This document shows positions 1 to 6,747 of a stretch of 18,723 nucleotides of DNA, in pieces; position 1 is the first letter of the stretch, and each line of letters begins with the position of its first letter. This DNA is from an uncultured Collinsella sp. (GTDB taxonomy: Bacteria; Actinomycetota; Coriobacteriia; Coriobacteriales; Coriobacteriaceae). Location: assembly GCA_959602875.1 (NCBI GenBank), contig CAUGVQ010000031.1:1-18723 (forward strand), read 5' to 3'. The notes below the pieces were generated by a model. It was not told the DNA's origin. It did not search any database and saw only the letters and a program-made list of their open reading frames with translations. The position numbers were made by a program, and so were the translations under genes.

Positions 1-601
1 GCACCTGCCACGCCCAGCCGCGGTCGGGGTCGGCGAAGTAGTGGAACTCGTCCATGGCGACTGTCCCCACGTCCGCCTCGTCGCCCTCGCGCAGCGCCTG
101 GTTGGCGAGGATCTCGGCCGTGCAGCAGATGACGGGCGCGCTGGTGTTGATGTGCGTGTCGCCGGTGATCATGCCGACGTTGTCGCGCCCGAGGACATCC
201 ACAAGGTCGAAGAACTTCTCCGAGACGAGCGCCTTGATGGGAGCGGTGTAGTACGCGCGGTGCCCCTGTGCCATGGCCATGAAAAGCTGCCCCAGCGCCA
301 CGAGCGACTTGCCGGAGCCCGTGGGCGTGCCCAAGATCACGTGGTCGCCCGCGGCGAGGTCCATGAGGGCCTCCTCCTGATGCGGCCAGAGCTCGATTCC
401 GCGCTTCTCACACCAGCCGAGAAAGCGCTCGAAGGCTTCGTCCGCCGTGAGCCAGGGTTCCGGTTCCTCACCGTCCTCGGGTTCGAACCAGCTTGGCGAG
501 AGCGCGCCGAGCGAGCCGGGCGCGGCGGGAACGGTACCGCCGGCGGCAAACGAGCTTGCGGCGGTACGGTCGGGGGTGCTGTCGGTGGGCATCGGCGTCA
601 T
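1..601 (-). CDS. DExH-box helicase, DUF3516-type (Ski2-like), 5' part only
   Basis: The first 200 residues of an ATP-dependent nucleic-acid helicase; the gene continues past the left edge. Seen: a variable, Pro/Ala-rich N-terminus (about 1-50), then WPHQEEAL (72-79, Q-motif-like), Walker A GTPTGSGKS (91-99), motif Ia TAPIKAL (119-125), and the DExH box as DEFH (184-187) followed by FADPDRGWAW. This arrangement is typical of the actinobacterial SF2 helicases that carry a C-terminal DUF3516 domain, which are related to Ski2/Mtr4 RNA helicases; the C-terminal part cannot be checked here. The start at 601 is chosen because GGAAAGGAAG lies about 9 nt upstream. An RNA-processing or decay role is inferred from the family. 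It diverges from the transporter at 749. Confidence 0.85.
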   Translation of the reverse strand, partial: MTPMPTDSTPDRTAASSFAAGGTVPAAPGSLGALSPSWFEPEDGEEPEPWLTADEAFERFLGWCEKRGIELWPHQEEALMDLAAGDHVILGTPTGSGKSLVALGQLFMAMAQGHRAYYTAPIKALVSEKFFDLVDVLGRDNVGMITGDTHINTSAPVICCTAEILANQALREGDEADVGTVAMDEFHYFADPDRGWAWQV

Positions 602-636
602 GCGCGGTCGCTTCCTTTCCACTTGCGTGAGACTCC

Positions 637-645
637 ATTATGGCA
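637..645 (-). promoter_or_regulatory. Putative extended -10 promoter of the DExH helicase
   Basis: On the minus strand TGC precedes CATAAT (5/6 match to TATAAT), giving an extended -10 about 36 nt upstream of the start at 601. No good -35 hexamer is visible. This is pattern recognition only. Confidence 0.4.
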
Positions 646-748
646 GGCTTTGGGCGCTCATATGACCGATGTGTTTCGCCCGTGCATTGAGCGCGCCTTA
701 GCCGCGCATCGGTATTACCGTAACGTGCGGCGAGAAAGGCGGACGTAT

Positions 749-1780
749 ATGAGCGGTATACAGAGGGTCGGCGATTTCATAGGCGGGCATATGCCCTTCA
801 TCGCTCCGGTGTGCGTGGCGGCGGGCGTGCTGTTCCCGCAGGTGTTCGGGCACGTCTCCTGGACGGTGCCCTATCTGTTTGCCCTCATCACCTTCCAAGG
901 GTCGCTCAACGCCACCCTTCGCCAAATCGGTGCGGCCTTTCGGCATCCGCGCGAGTTGGTCTGTATCCTCGTCCTCACCGTCGTGGTGATGCCGGCGCTC
1001 GCGCGCGTCCTTGCGGGGCTCACCTTCTCTAACACCGACGTTATCTGCGGCATTGTGATCGAGTACAGCATCCCCGTGGCCGTAGTGAGCTTCATGTGGA
1101 TCGATATCTTCCACGGCAATGCCTCGCTCGGCCTTGCCGCCGTGCTCATCTCCACGGTGCTCGCCCCCTTTACCATTCCGGTCACGCTCAAGCTCCTCAT
1201 GGGTGTTGCCGTCACGGTCGATGCGGGGTCGATGATGCACGACCTCGCCTTCATGGTGGCGCTGCCCGCCGTCGCGGGCGTTGCCGTGAACGAACTCACC
1301 GCGGGCTGGGGTCATGAACACCTCTCTGGCACGCTCTCGCCCTTTTGCCGCATGCTGCTTTTGGTGGTCATTACCTGCAACGCCACGGGAATGAGTTCCT
1401 ATGTGCTCACGCTCGACCCCATCGTGCTCGAGTCTGCGGTGTTCATCTTGCTGTTTGCCTCGTTCGGTTTTTTGTTGGGGATCGTCGTCGCGCGGCTGCT
1501 CGACGTGCCGCTGCCCGACCTCTTCTCCATCACGTTCTGCACGGGATTGCGTAATATCTCGTCCGGCTCCGTCATAGCCACGGAGTTCTTTCCTGGGGCT
1601 GCCATCATCCCCGTCATGATGGGGACGCTTTTCCAGCAGATTCTGGCGGCGGTGGCGGGAAGCACCCTTAGGCATATGGTAGGCGAGGAGCAGGACCGTC
1701 AGCGTCGGCGTTTGCGCTTTGCGCGGATGCTCACACGTTATCGCGCCTCGCGCGCTCACGGGCACGCCGCCGGCGATTGA
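749..1780 (+). CDS. Bile acid:sodium symporter (BASS/SBF) family transporter
   Basis: A 343-residue integral membrane protein with about nine to ten hydrophobic segments spread from residue 15 to 305 and a short Arg-rich cytoplasmic tail (about 313-340). The motif FCTGLRNISSG (263-273) matches the conserved GxRN(x)G region of BASS/SBF-family carriers, where polar residues in broken helices coordinate Na+. The family imports organic anions (bile acids, pantothenate, keto acids) with sodium; the substrate here cannot be read from sequence. The reading frame stays open far upstream, but that part is antisense to the helicase. The ATG at 749 has AAAGGCGG about 6 nt upstream and begins directly before the first hydrophobic segment. 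The 3' end overlaps convergent trmB by 50 bp. Confidence 0.85.
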   Translation: MSGIQRVGDFIGGHMPFIAPVCVAAGVLFPQVFGHVSWTVPYLFALITFQGSLNATLRQIGAAFRHPRELVCILVLTVVVMPALARVLAGLTFSNTDVICGIVIEYSIPVAVVSFMWIDIFHGNASLGLAAVLISTVLAPFTIPVTLKLLMGVAVTVDAGSMMHDLAFMVALPAVAGVAVNELTAGWGHEHLSGTLSPFCRMLLLVVITCNATGMSSYVLTLDPIVLESAVFILLFASFGFLLGIVVARLLDVPLPDLFSITFCTGLRNISSGSVIATEFFPGAAIIPVMMGTLFQQILAAVAGSTLRHMVGEEQDRQRRRLRFARMLTRYRASRAHGHAAGD

Positions 1781-2588
1781 TGAGGTTCATGACCGCCGCC
1801 TCCATGCCGAGTGGGACGTAGTCAAGCGACTCAAGGTCGTCGGGCAGGTAGGCGACGAGGCTCTGCTCGACGTCGCGCCCACGCTCAATCTGTTCGGGTG
1901 TGGGTGCGTCGCCGGGGACGGCGCGCACGCCCCAGACCGCGGCGCCCTGTGCGGCGAGCCTGACCTCGTACTCCGTCTCGGGAAAGTCCGGGTGCTCGGT
2001 GCGAACGTCGTCCGAGGCCCAGATAACGCTGTAGCCCGCTGCATCGAGCTGCGTGAGCGTGTAGTCACGCAGAGGCTGGCTGTCGGTGCGCAGCGTCAAC
2101 GTGCCGCCTGGTGCGAGAAGGCGCCGGTAGACGAGGAGGTTGTCGACCGTGGTGGTGCGGCGCCGTGCAAAGTGGCGCTTGGGATAGGGCGTGGGGAAGT
2201 TCAGGGTGATGCCCGCAAGCTCGCCAGTGGCAAAGATGCTCTCGAGCGTGCCGGCTCCGCGCGGGATGACGAGCGCGTTGGTCACCTGCTCCTCGCAGAT
2301 GCGCTGGGCGGCGTAGGCGATACAGATGGGCTCGATATCCATACCTATGAAGAGGCTTTGCGGCGAGCGGCGAGCACTCTCAACAAGAAAGGAACCCTTG
2401 CCGCAGCCAAGGTCGAGGTAAACGGCTTCGAAGGAGCTTGCGCACGCCCCGTCGGACGCGAGCGGAAAGCACGCCTTTGCCCAGCGCCCGGCAAACGCCT
2501 CGGGCTTTGTCTCGATGGTGTTGCCGTAGCGCTCGAGGCGCTCCTCGAGCACGAAGTTTTTGGGCGTGCGTATGTGCGTGAGTCCCAT
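1731..2588 (-). CDS. trmB: tRNA (guanine-N7-)-methyltransferase
   Basis: Methylates G46 of the tRNA variable loop to m7G using SAM, in the cytoplasm. Seen in the 285 residues: the SAM-binding motif YLDLGCGKGSF (57-67), the acidic loop FIGMDIE (80-86), and the family signature NFPTPYPKRHFARRR (130-144), corresponding to the usual NFPDPWPKxRHxKRR. RTDS (167-170) and a C-terminal TEYE (205-208) are also family hallmarks. It is longer than the usual 210-240 residues because of a 10-residue insert near 43-53 and a basic C-terminal tail (about 225-285). The start at 2588 is supported by GAAAGG 5 nt upstream. It lies 61 bp downstream of the Trm9-like methyltransferase on the same strand, so the two tRNA-directed enzymes may be co-transcribed. 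Confidence 0.9.
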   Translation of the reverse strand: MGLTHIRTPKNFVLEERLERYGNTIETKPEAFAGRWAKACFPLASDGACASSFEAVYLDLGCGKGSFLVESARRSPQSLFIGMDIEPICIAYAAQRICEEQVTNALVIPRGAGTLESIFATGELAGITLNFPTPYPKRHFARRRTTTVDNLLVYRRLLAPGGTLTLRTDSQPLRDYTLTQLDAAGYSVIWASDDVRTEHPDFPETEYEVRLAAQGAAVWGVRAVPGDAPTPEQIERGRDVEQSLVAYLPDDLESLDYVPLGMEAAVMNLINRRRRARERARRDNV

Positions 2589-2649
2589 GGGGGCCTTTCG
2601 GGCAGGTCGGTGTCGGTCGGCGATAGTATGGGGTGATGGGGGCGTTCGG

Positions 2650-3474
2650 TCAACCGCGGCGCGTAAGAACCAGATAACGGTTGAGAGCGCCCGATTTGCC
2701 GTCGGCGGAGAACTGCTCGATCTCCTGCGCGCACCCCGCCACGCTGCGGGCGAGCTCAGAGATCTCGTCCTCGGTGAAGTGGTGGCAGTACCGCAGCGCT
2801 GCAGCATCGTCCTGCCAGCCGAGGAGGTAGTCGTTCGCGTCGAGTGCCGGAGCCGTCCCGGTTGCGCGGGCCTGTTCGGTGACCGTGCGTGCTTTGGCGG
2901 CAAGGCGATCATCGTCCATGAAGCGCCAGAAGGAGAGGACGACGATGCCGCCGGGCGCGGTCGCCTCGATGAGCGCGCGGATGACGCCGACGCGGAGGTC
3001 CTTGCTCGGGACGTGGTGCATAAAGCCAAAGCAGCACGAGAGGTCGCAGGCGGGAATGCCGGCGAGCGACTCGAGGTTGTTTCCGGCCGTCGCGGGGGCG
3101 AGCAGCGCCTCCAGGATGTCGGCTTCGCGGAAGTGCACGCGCACCTGTGCCGGTGCGAGTCCATCGTTGTCGCTCGGACGGGCGGAAGGGTGGCCCGCTT
3201 CAACCAGTTCAGCGCAGCGGTCGACCCCGTAGTAATCGATGCGCGTGCGCGGGAGGGCGCGGGCGAGGTGCCGCGCGAGGCGCATGTTGCCACATGCAAG
3301 GTCGAGCACGCGCAAGGGCTCGTCTACCTTGTCGGCAGACGCACTGGCGGCAAGTTCGGCTACGCGCGCCCAGCCCTGCCACGGTGTCGCACGCGTAGCA
3401 GAGAAGGATGCGGCGTGGTCGCGGTAGAAACGGTTGTTGAGCGCGATGAGGGCGCGGGCGTCGTCGGTGTCCAT
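2650..3474 (-). CDS. Trm9/ALKBH8-like SAM-dependent methyltransferase
   Basis: A 274-residue class I methyltransferase. Seen: FSATRATPWQGW (24-35), resembling the 'FSxTRxxPWP' entry of Trm9; SAM motif I VLDLACGNMRLAR (57-69); acidic loop YYGVDR (81-86); CCFGFMHHVPS (147-157), like Trm9 'IAVIHHxS'; APGGIVVLSFW (173-183); and a late DYLLGWQDD then RYCHHFTEDE (215-237), like the VPWK/RYYHxF(K)EGE region of Trm9. Known: Trm9/ALKBH8 methylates the carboxymethyl group at tRNA U34 to give mcm5U after Elongator acts. Here the gene diverges from an elp3 homologue 73 bp away, which supports a wobble-uridine role. A generic class I methyltransferase cannot be excluded. The start at 3474 is chosen for the GAGAGGA Shine-Dalgarno; the ATG at 3492 has none. 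Confidence 0.7.
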   Translation of the reverse strand: MDTDDARALIALNNRFYRDHAASFSATRATPWQGWARVAELAASASADKVDEPLRVLDLACGNMRLARHLARALPRTRIDYYGVDRCAELVEAGHPSARPSDNDGLAPAQVRVHFREADILEALLAPATAGNNLESLAGIPACDLSCCFGFMHHVPSKDLRVGVIRALIEATAPGGIVVLSFWRFMDDDRLAAKARTVTEQARATGTAPALDANDYLLGWQDDAAALRYCHHFTEDEISELARSVAGCAQEIEQFSADGKSGALNRYLVLTRRG

Positions 3475-3485
3475 GGGGTCCTCTC

Positions 3486-3505
3486 GGCGCATGCACGCAT
3501 GCGCC
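3486..3505. repeat. Perfect 20-bp palindrome in the trm9-like/elp3 divergent region
   Basis: GGCGCATGC and GCATGCGCC flank a 2-bp AC centre: arms of 9 bp with no mismatch. It lies 12 bp upstream of the Trm9-like start and 28 bp upstream of the elp3 -10-like box, with no T-tract on either side. That placement suits an operator for both genes better than a terminator, but no binding protein is known. Confidence 0.6.
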
Positions 3506-3531
3506 CGGTCGCCGGGGAAAGCGGCTCTTAG

Positions 3532-3539
3532 TATAGAAT
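3532..3539 (+). promoter_or_regulatory. Putative -10 of elp3, possibly leaderless transcript
   Basis: TATAGAAT contains TATAGA and TAGAAT (5/6 to TATAAT) and ends 8 nt before the elp3 ATG at 3548. A start point 6-8 nt downstream would fall at or next to the ATG, and no Shine-Dalgarno sequence lies just upstream of it. Leaderless mRNAs are common in Actinobacteria. No -35 is evident. Confidence 0.4.
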
Positions 3540-3547
3540 CTCAGACT

Positions 3548-5656
3548 ATGGAAGAGATTGTATTGCATATCGTCGAGCGTTTGCGCGCGGGCGAGCAGGT
3601 GGATGACCGCGTGCTCGTGAAGCTTATCCATGCGGCGGCAAAGCGCGCGGGCGGCGATAAGCGCGCCTTCGCCAAACGACGCCTTCTGCCCTTTTACCAA
3701 CGCATCAAGACAGAAGAACCCGAGCGCTGGACCGCATGGGACATCACGCCCGATATCGAGCGCAAGCTCGTCCAAGTGCTTCGCATGAAGCCGCGCCGTT
3801 CGGCCTCGGGCGTGGCGACCATCACCGTCATCACCAAGCCGTGGCCGTGCTCGGGGTCGTGCCGGTTCTGCCCGAGCGATCTGCGTATGCCCAAGAGCTA
3901 TTTGGCCGACGAGCCCGCCTGCGAGCGCGCCGCTCAAAACGCCTTCGACCCGTACCTGCAGGTGTCTGCCCGTCTTACGGCGCTCGCGCAGATGGGGCAC
4001 GCGACCGACAAAATCGAGCTCATCGTGCTCGGCGGTACGTGGAGCGACTACCCGGAGGGGTATCAGATCTGGTTCATCCGCGAGCTCTTCCGGGCGCTGA
4101 ACGATGGTGCCATCGCGGGCGTGGCGGAAAATCCGCTGCTGAGGGGTTTTGCTGACGAGGATGCCGCCGCGCCGGCGGAAGACGACCCCGTACCACCCGG
4201 CGTGCGCTGCCGCCGCGCGGAGCTCGCCGTCTGGGGCATCCTGCCCGCTTCATTCGCTTCCGGATCCACCCCCTGCGATGCCGCTCAGGTGCGCGGGCAG
4301 CACCCTGCCGTGTCCACGCTCCCGGCGTATCTGGGGGTCGACGCCGCCGAGCTCGCCCGCCTGCAGGCTGAGGTCAACGCGGGCGCTACCACCTACAACG
4401 CCGCCGTCACGCATCTCTTTGGTGAGAGCTCCGCCTGGCGCTGTGCCGCGGCCGCGCAGACCGCGTCGCTCGAGGAGCTAGAGGCCGAGCAGCGCCGCAA
4501 CGAGGACGCGCGCCACCGTGTCGTGGGCCTTGTCATAGAGACCCGTCCCGACGCCATCACGCCCGCGCGCCTCGCCCTCATCCGCCGTATGGGCGCAACC
4601 AAGATCCAGATGGGCGTGCAGAGCACCTGCCAGCGCATCCTCGACATCAACGGTCGCAACACCGCGACCGACCGCATCGCCCGCTCCTTCTCGTACCTGC
4701 GCCTCTTTGGCTTTAAGATTCATGCGCACGCCATGGTGAACCTGCTTGGGGCGGACCCCGCGGGCGATAAGGAGGATTACCGCCGTCTCGTCACCGACCC
4801 GGCCTTTATGCCCGACGAGGTGAAGCTCTACCCCTGCGCCCTCATCGACGGCGCGGCGCTCTGCCGCGACTGGGAGAGCGGTGCGTGGCGTCCCTATGCA
4901 GAAGACGAGCTTATCGACGTGCTCTGCGCCGATGTGCGCGCCACCCCCGCGTGGACGCGCGTGTCGCGCATGATTCGCGACTTCTCTTCGGGCGATATCA
5001 AGGCGGGCAACAAGAAGCCCAACCTGCGCCAGCTTGTGGAGGAGCGCCTGCGGGCACAGGAACGCGCAGGCGAGGAGCCCGTGCGCGAGATTCGCTTCCG
5101 CGAGATCGGCACCCACGAGATTGATGTGGATAAGCTCGTGCTCGACGAAGTCTCCTACTGCACCCAGGCGACCGACGAGCACTTTTTGCAGTGGGTGGAC
5201 GGTAAGGGGCGCATCGCGGGTTTTCTGCGCCTGTCGCTGCCGCATGAGGATGCGGTCCGCGCACTTGCGGAGGAGATGGCTGCTGCGGGGCTTGCGGCCC
5301 CCGTTCGATCGGGCGACGCCATGATCCGCGAGGTCCACGTGTACGGCATGGCGGAGCGTGTGGGCGAGGCGGGTGCGGCGGCACAGCACCGCGGGCTTGG
5401 CCGCGATCTGGTGGAGCGCGCCTGTGCTATTGCCCACGATGCGGGTTTCATGCACATAAACGTCATCAGTTCGGTGGGCACGCGCGCCTACTATCGACGG
5501 CTCGGCTTTGTCGATTGTGGCCTCTACCAGCGGCGCGACCTCACCAAGACGTCAAACGGCGCGCATTTGGGCAAAAATGCTCAGGTCGGTTATGGGCATC
5601 AAATTCCGCAACACGGGCGGGAAGGTCAAAACGGAGGCTCTCATGAACATGCGTGA
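3548..5656 (+). CDS. elp3: Elp3-type tRNA U34 carboxymethyltransferase (radical SAM + GNAT)
   Basis: Elp3 uses SAM radical chemistry and acetyl-CoA to place a carboxymethyl group on C5 of wobble uridine. Seen in 702 residues: N-terminal tRNA-binding helical region (1-80); [4Fe-4S] motif C101-x3-C105-x2-C108 after ITKPWP; DPYLQ (134-138); IELIVLGGTWSDYPEGYQ (156-173); IETRPD (330-335); MGVQS (355-359); EVKLYPC (424-430); KKPNLRQ (489-495); a zinc-site/linker zone; and a C-terminal acetyltransferase domain with REVHVYG (594-600), acetyl-CoA loop QHRGLG (613-618) and RAYYRRLGF (646-654). It is longer than usual Elp3 proteins (about 450-560) because of roughly 100 extra residues at 190-305, Ala/Pro-rich at first, between the GGT(F/W) segment and IETRPD, plus about 40 tail residues reading through the next gene's ribosome site. 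It overlaps the next gene by 14 bp. The start at 3548 is chosen as the first ATG after the intergenic region. Confidence 0.9.
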   Translation: MEEIVLHIVERLRAGEQVDDRVLVKLIHAAAKRAGGDKRAFAKRRLLPFYQRIKTEEPERWTAWDITPDIERKLVQVLRMKPRRSASGVATITVITKPWPCSGSCRFCPSDLRMPKSYLADEPACERAAQNAFDPYLQVSARLTALAQMGHATDKIELIVLGGTWSDYPEGYQIWFIRELFRALNDGAIAGVAENPLLRGFADEDAAAPAEDDPVPPGVRCRRAELAVWGILPASFASGSTPCDAAQVRGQHPAVSTLPAYLGVDAAELARLQAEVNAGATTYNAAVTHLFGESSAWRCAAAAQTASLEELEAEQRRNEDARHRVVGLVIETRPDAITPARLALIRRMGATKIQMGVQSTCQRILDINGRNTATDRIARSFSYLRLFGFKIHAHAMVNLLGADPAGDKEDYRRLVTDPAFMPDEVKLYPCALIDGAALCRDWESGAWRPYAEDELIDVLCADVRATPAWTRVSRMIRDFSSGDIKAGNKKPNLRQLVEERLRAQERAGEEPVREIRFREIGTHEIDVDKLVLDEVSYCTQATDEHFLQWVDGKGRIAGFLRLSLPHEDAVRALAEEMAAAGLAAPVRSGDAMIREVHVYGMAERVGEAGAAAQHRGLGRDLVERACAIAHDAGFMHINVISSVGTRAYYRRLGFVDCGLYQRRDLTKTSNGAHLGKNAQVGYGHQIPQHGREGQNGGSHEHA

Positions 5657-6617
5657 CGCGCATCAGATGCTCGCGACGGTCGGCCTCATCTTGGTGATCG
5701 CCTTCGCCTTGCAGCTTGCGACTCTGCCGCCTGCGGGCATCGCCATCGTCTTGGTGGTGCTGGCGGTGGTCCTAATCGGGCTCTACCTGCACGTTCGCGC
5801 GCAGGCAAAAGCGGGCGCCGCGTCTCTTGCGCCTCAGGTGCGCGAGATTACCTCTCCCGATGGTGAGCCGGTGCGCGTGCTCGAGAGCGGTGGCGTCTAC
5901 CAGTCGGCAACGTATCTGGACGAGCGGCGCTTCGAGCCGGTCTTTGCCTACCAGCGCGCCTTTGAGGTGATGTTTGAGGCGGAGGATGAGATGCGCACCG
6001 CGTACGGACACGGTATCGAGCGTGCGCTTGCGATCGGCGGGGGCGGTTTCGCCTGGCCCAAGTACACCTTCACCCGCCATCCGGAGCTCATGCTTGATGT
6101 GGCGGAGTCCGATTCGTCGGTCATCGAGCTTGCGCAGCGCTGGTTTTTTGTCGACGAGCTTAAGCGCCAGGTAGGCGACAGGCTATACATCATGGAGGCG
6201 GACGGCAGGGAGCTCATCGACGAGCTTGCGCCTGGCATGGAGTTTGCGGCAACGCCCACGGCCGTGCACTGCCGCGCACCCTACGACGCCGTGGTGAACG
6301 ACACGTTCTCCGGCGCCGACCCCGTGCATGCGCTTGCCACCGTGGAGGCCGCGCGTTCCGTGCGCGCGCTTCTTCGCCCGGGTGGTCTCTACCTCACCAA
6401 CGTGGTCTCGCGCGAAGAGGGACGCGACCTCACGTTTCTGCGTGACGAGGCGGCGACGCTCGCCGAGGTGTTCGCCCGCGTGCACGTTATCCCCGCGATC
6501 GACGAGCTCTGGGGCGGGGAGGACAACTACCTCATAGTCGCGACCGACGGGGCGTATACGTTCACCGATGCCATTCCCTTTGACGAGGACTTTCTGGGCA
6601 CGCCCTTGAGGGACTAA
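5643..6617 (+). CDS. Membrane-anchored spermidine synthase-like protein
   Basis: A 324-residue protein with two N-terminal transmembrane helices (about 10-28 and 31-50) and a cytosolic domain with the spermidine-synthase (SpeE-like, class I SAM) fold. Seen: ALAIGGGGFAWPKY (128-141), matching SpeE 'VLxIGGGDGG'; a -HPELMLDVAESDSSVIELA stretch (146-164) placing the acidic cofactor residue; MEADGREL (184-191); and YDAVVNDTFSG (214-224), followed by LRPGGLYLTNV. The Asp used in SpeE catalysis corresponds to D220, but the glycine-rich loop is altered, so a classical aminopropyl transfer is not assured. The ATG at 5643 follows GGAGG at 5633-5637 inside the elp3 3' end, so expression is probably coupled to elp3. 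Whether it uses polyamine or another acceptor is unknown. Confidence 0.7.
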   Translation: MNMRDAHQMLATVGLILVIAFALQLATLPPAGIAIVLVVLAVVLIGLYLHVRAQAKAGAASLAPQVREITSPDGEPVRVLESGGVYQSATYLDERRFEPVFAYQRAFEVMFEAEDEMRTAYGHGIERALAIGGGGFAWPKYTFTRHPELMLDVAESDSSVIELAQRWFFVDELKRQVGDRLYIMEADGRELIDELAPGMEFAATPTAVHCRAPYDAVVNDTFSGADPVHALATVEAARSVRALLRPGGLYLTNVVSREEGRDLTFLRDEAATLAEVFARVHVIPAIDELWGGEDNYLIVATDGAYTFTDAIPFDEDFLGTPLRD

Positions 6618-6697
6618 ACGCACGGCTGAAGCATGAGCCTTGCTCGGGCGTCAACGAGTGCAAACGGCGCCACTGGCGGCGCTTGCCATGCGCGCGG

Positions 6698-6727
6698 TTT
6701 ACCGCGCCGCTGCACCTTGCGTATACT
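6698..6727 (+). promoter_or_regulatory. Putative sigma70-like promoter of capA-like gene
   Basis: TTTACC (6698-6703), an 18-bp spacer, then TATACT (6722-6727), 20 bp before the chosen ATG at 6748. The -10 matches 5/6 and the -35 matches 4/6. Confidence 0.5.
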
Positions 6728-6747
6728 GGCGGGAGAAAGCCGCGTCG

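Noticed and set aside
687..718. TTGAGC/TATTAC promoter pair for the BASS transporter
   Set aside because: Spacer of 20 bp is outside the usual 16-18 range and the -10 is weak.
41..748. Upstream extension of the BASS transporter frame
   Set aside because: It is antisense to the DExH helicase and non-hydrophobic; the protein with membrane segments starts at 749 with its own ribosome site.
1719..2636. Long plus-strand open frame across trmB
   Set aside because: It is a mirror of trmB on the opposite strand, with no recognisable motif; trmB has clear catalytic signatures.
6658..6690. Terminator after the spermidine-synthase-like gene
   Set aside because: Only a 5-bp GCGCC/GGCGC stem with no T-tract follows; not enough to call.
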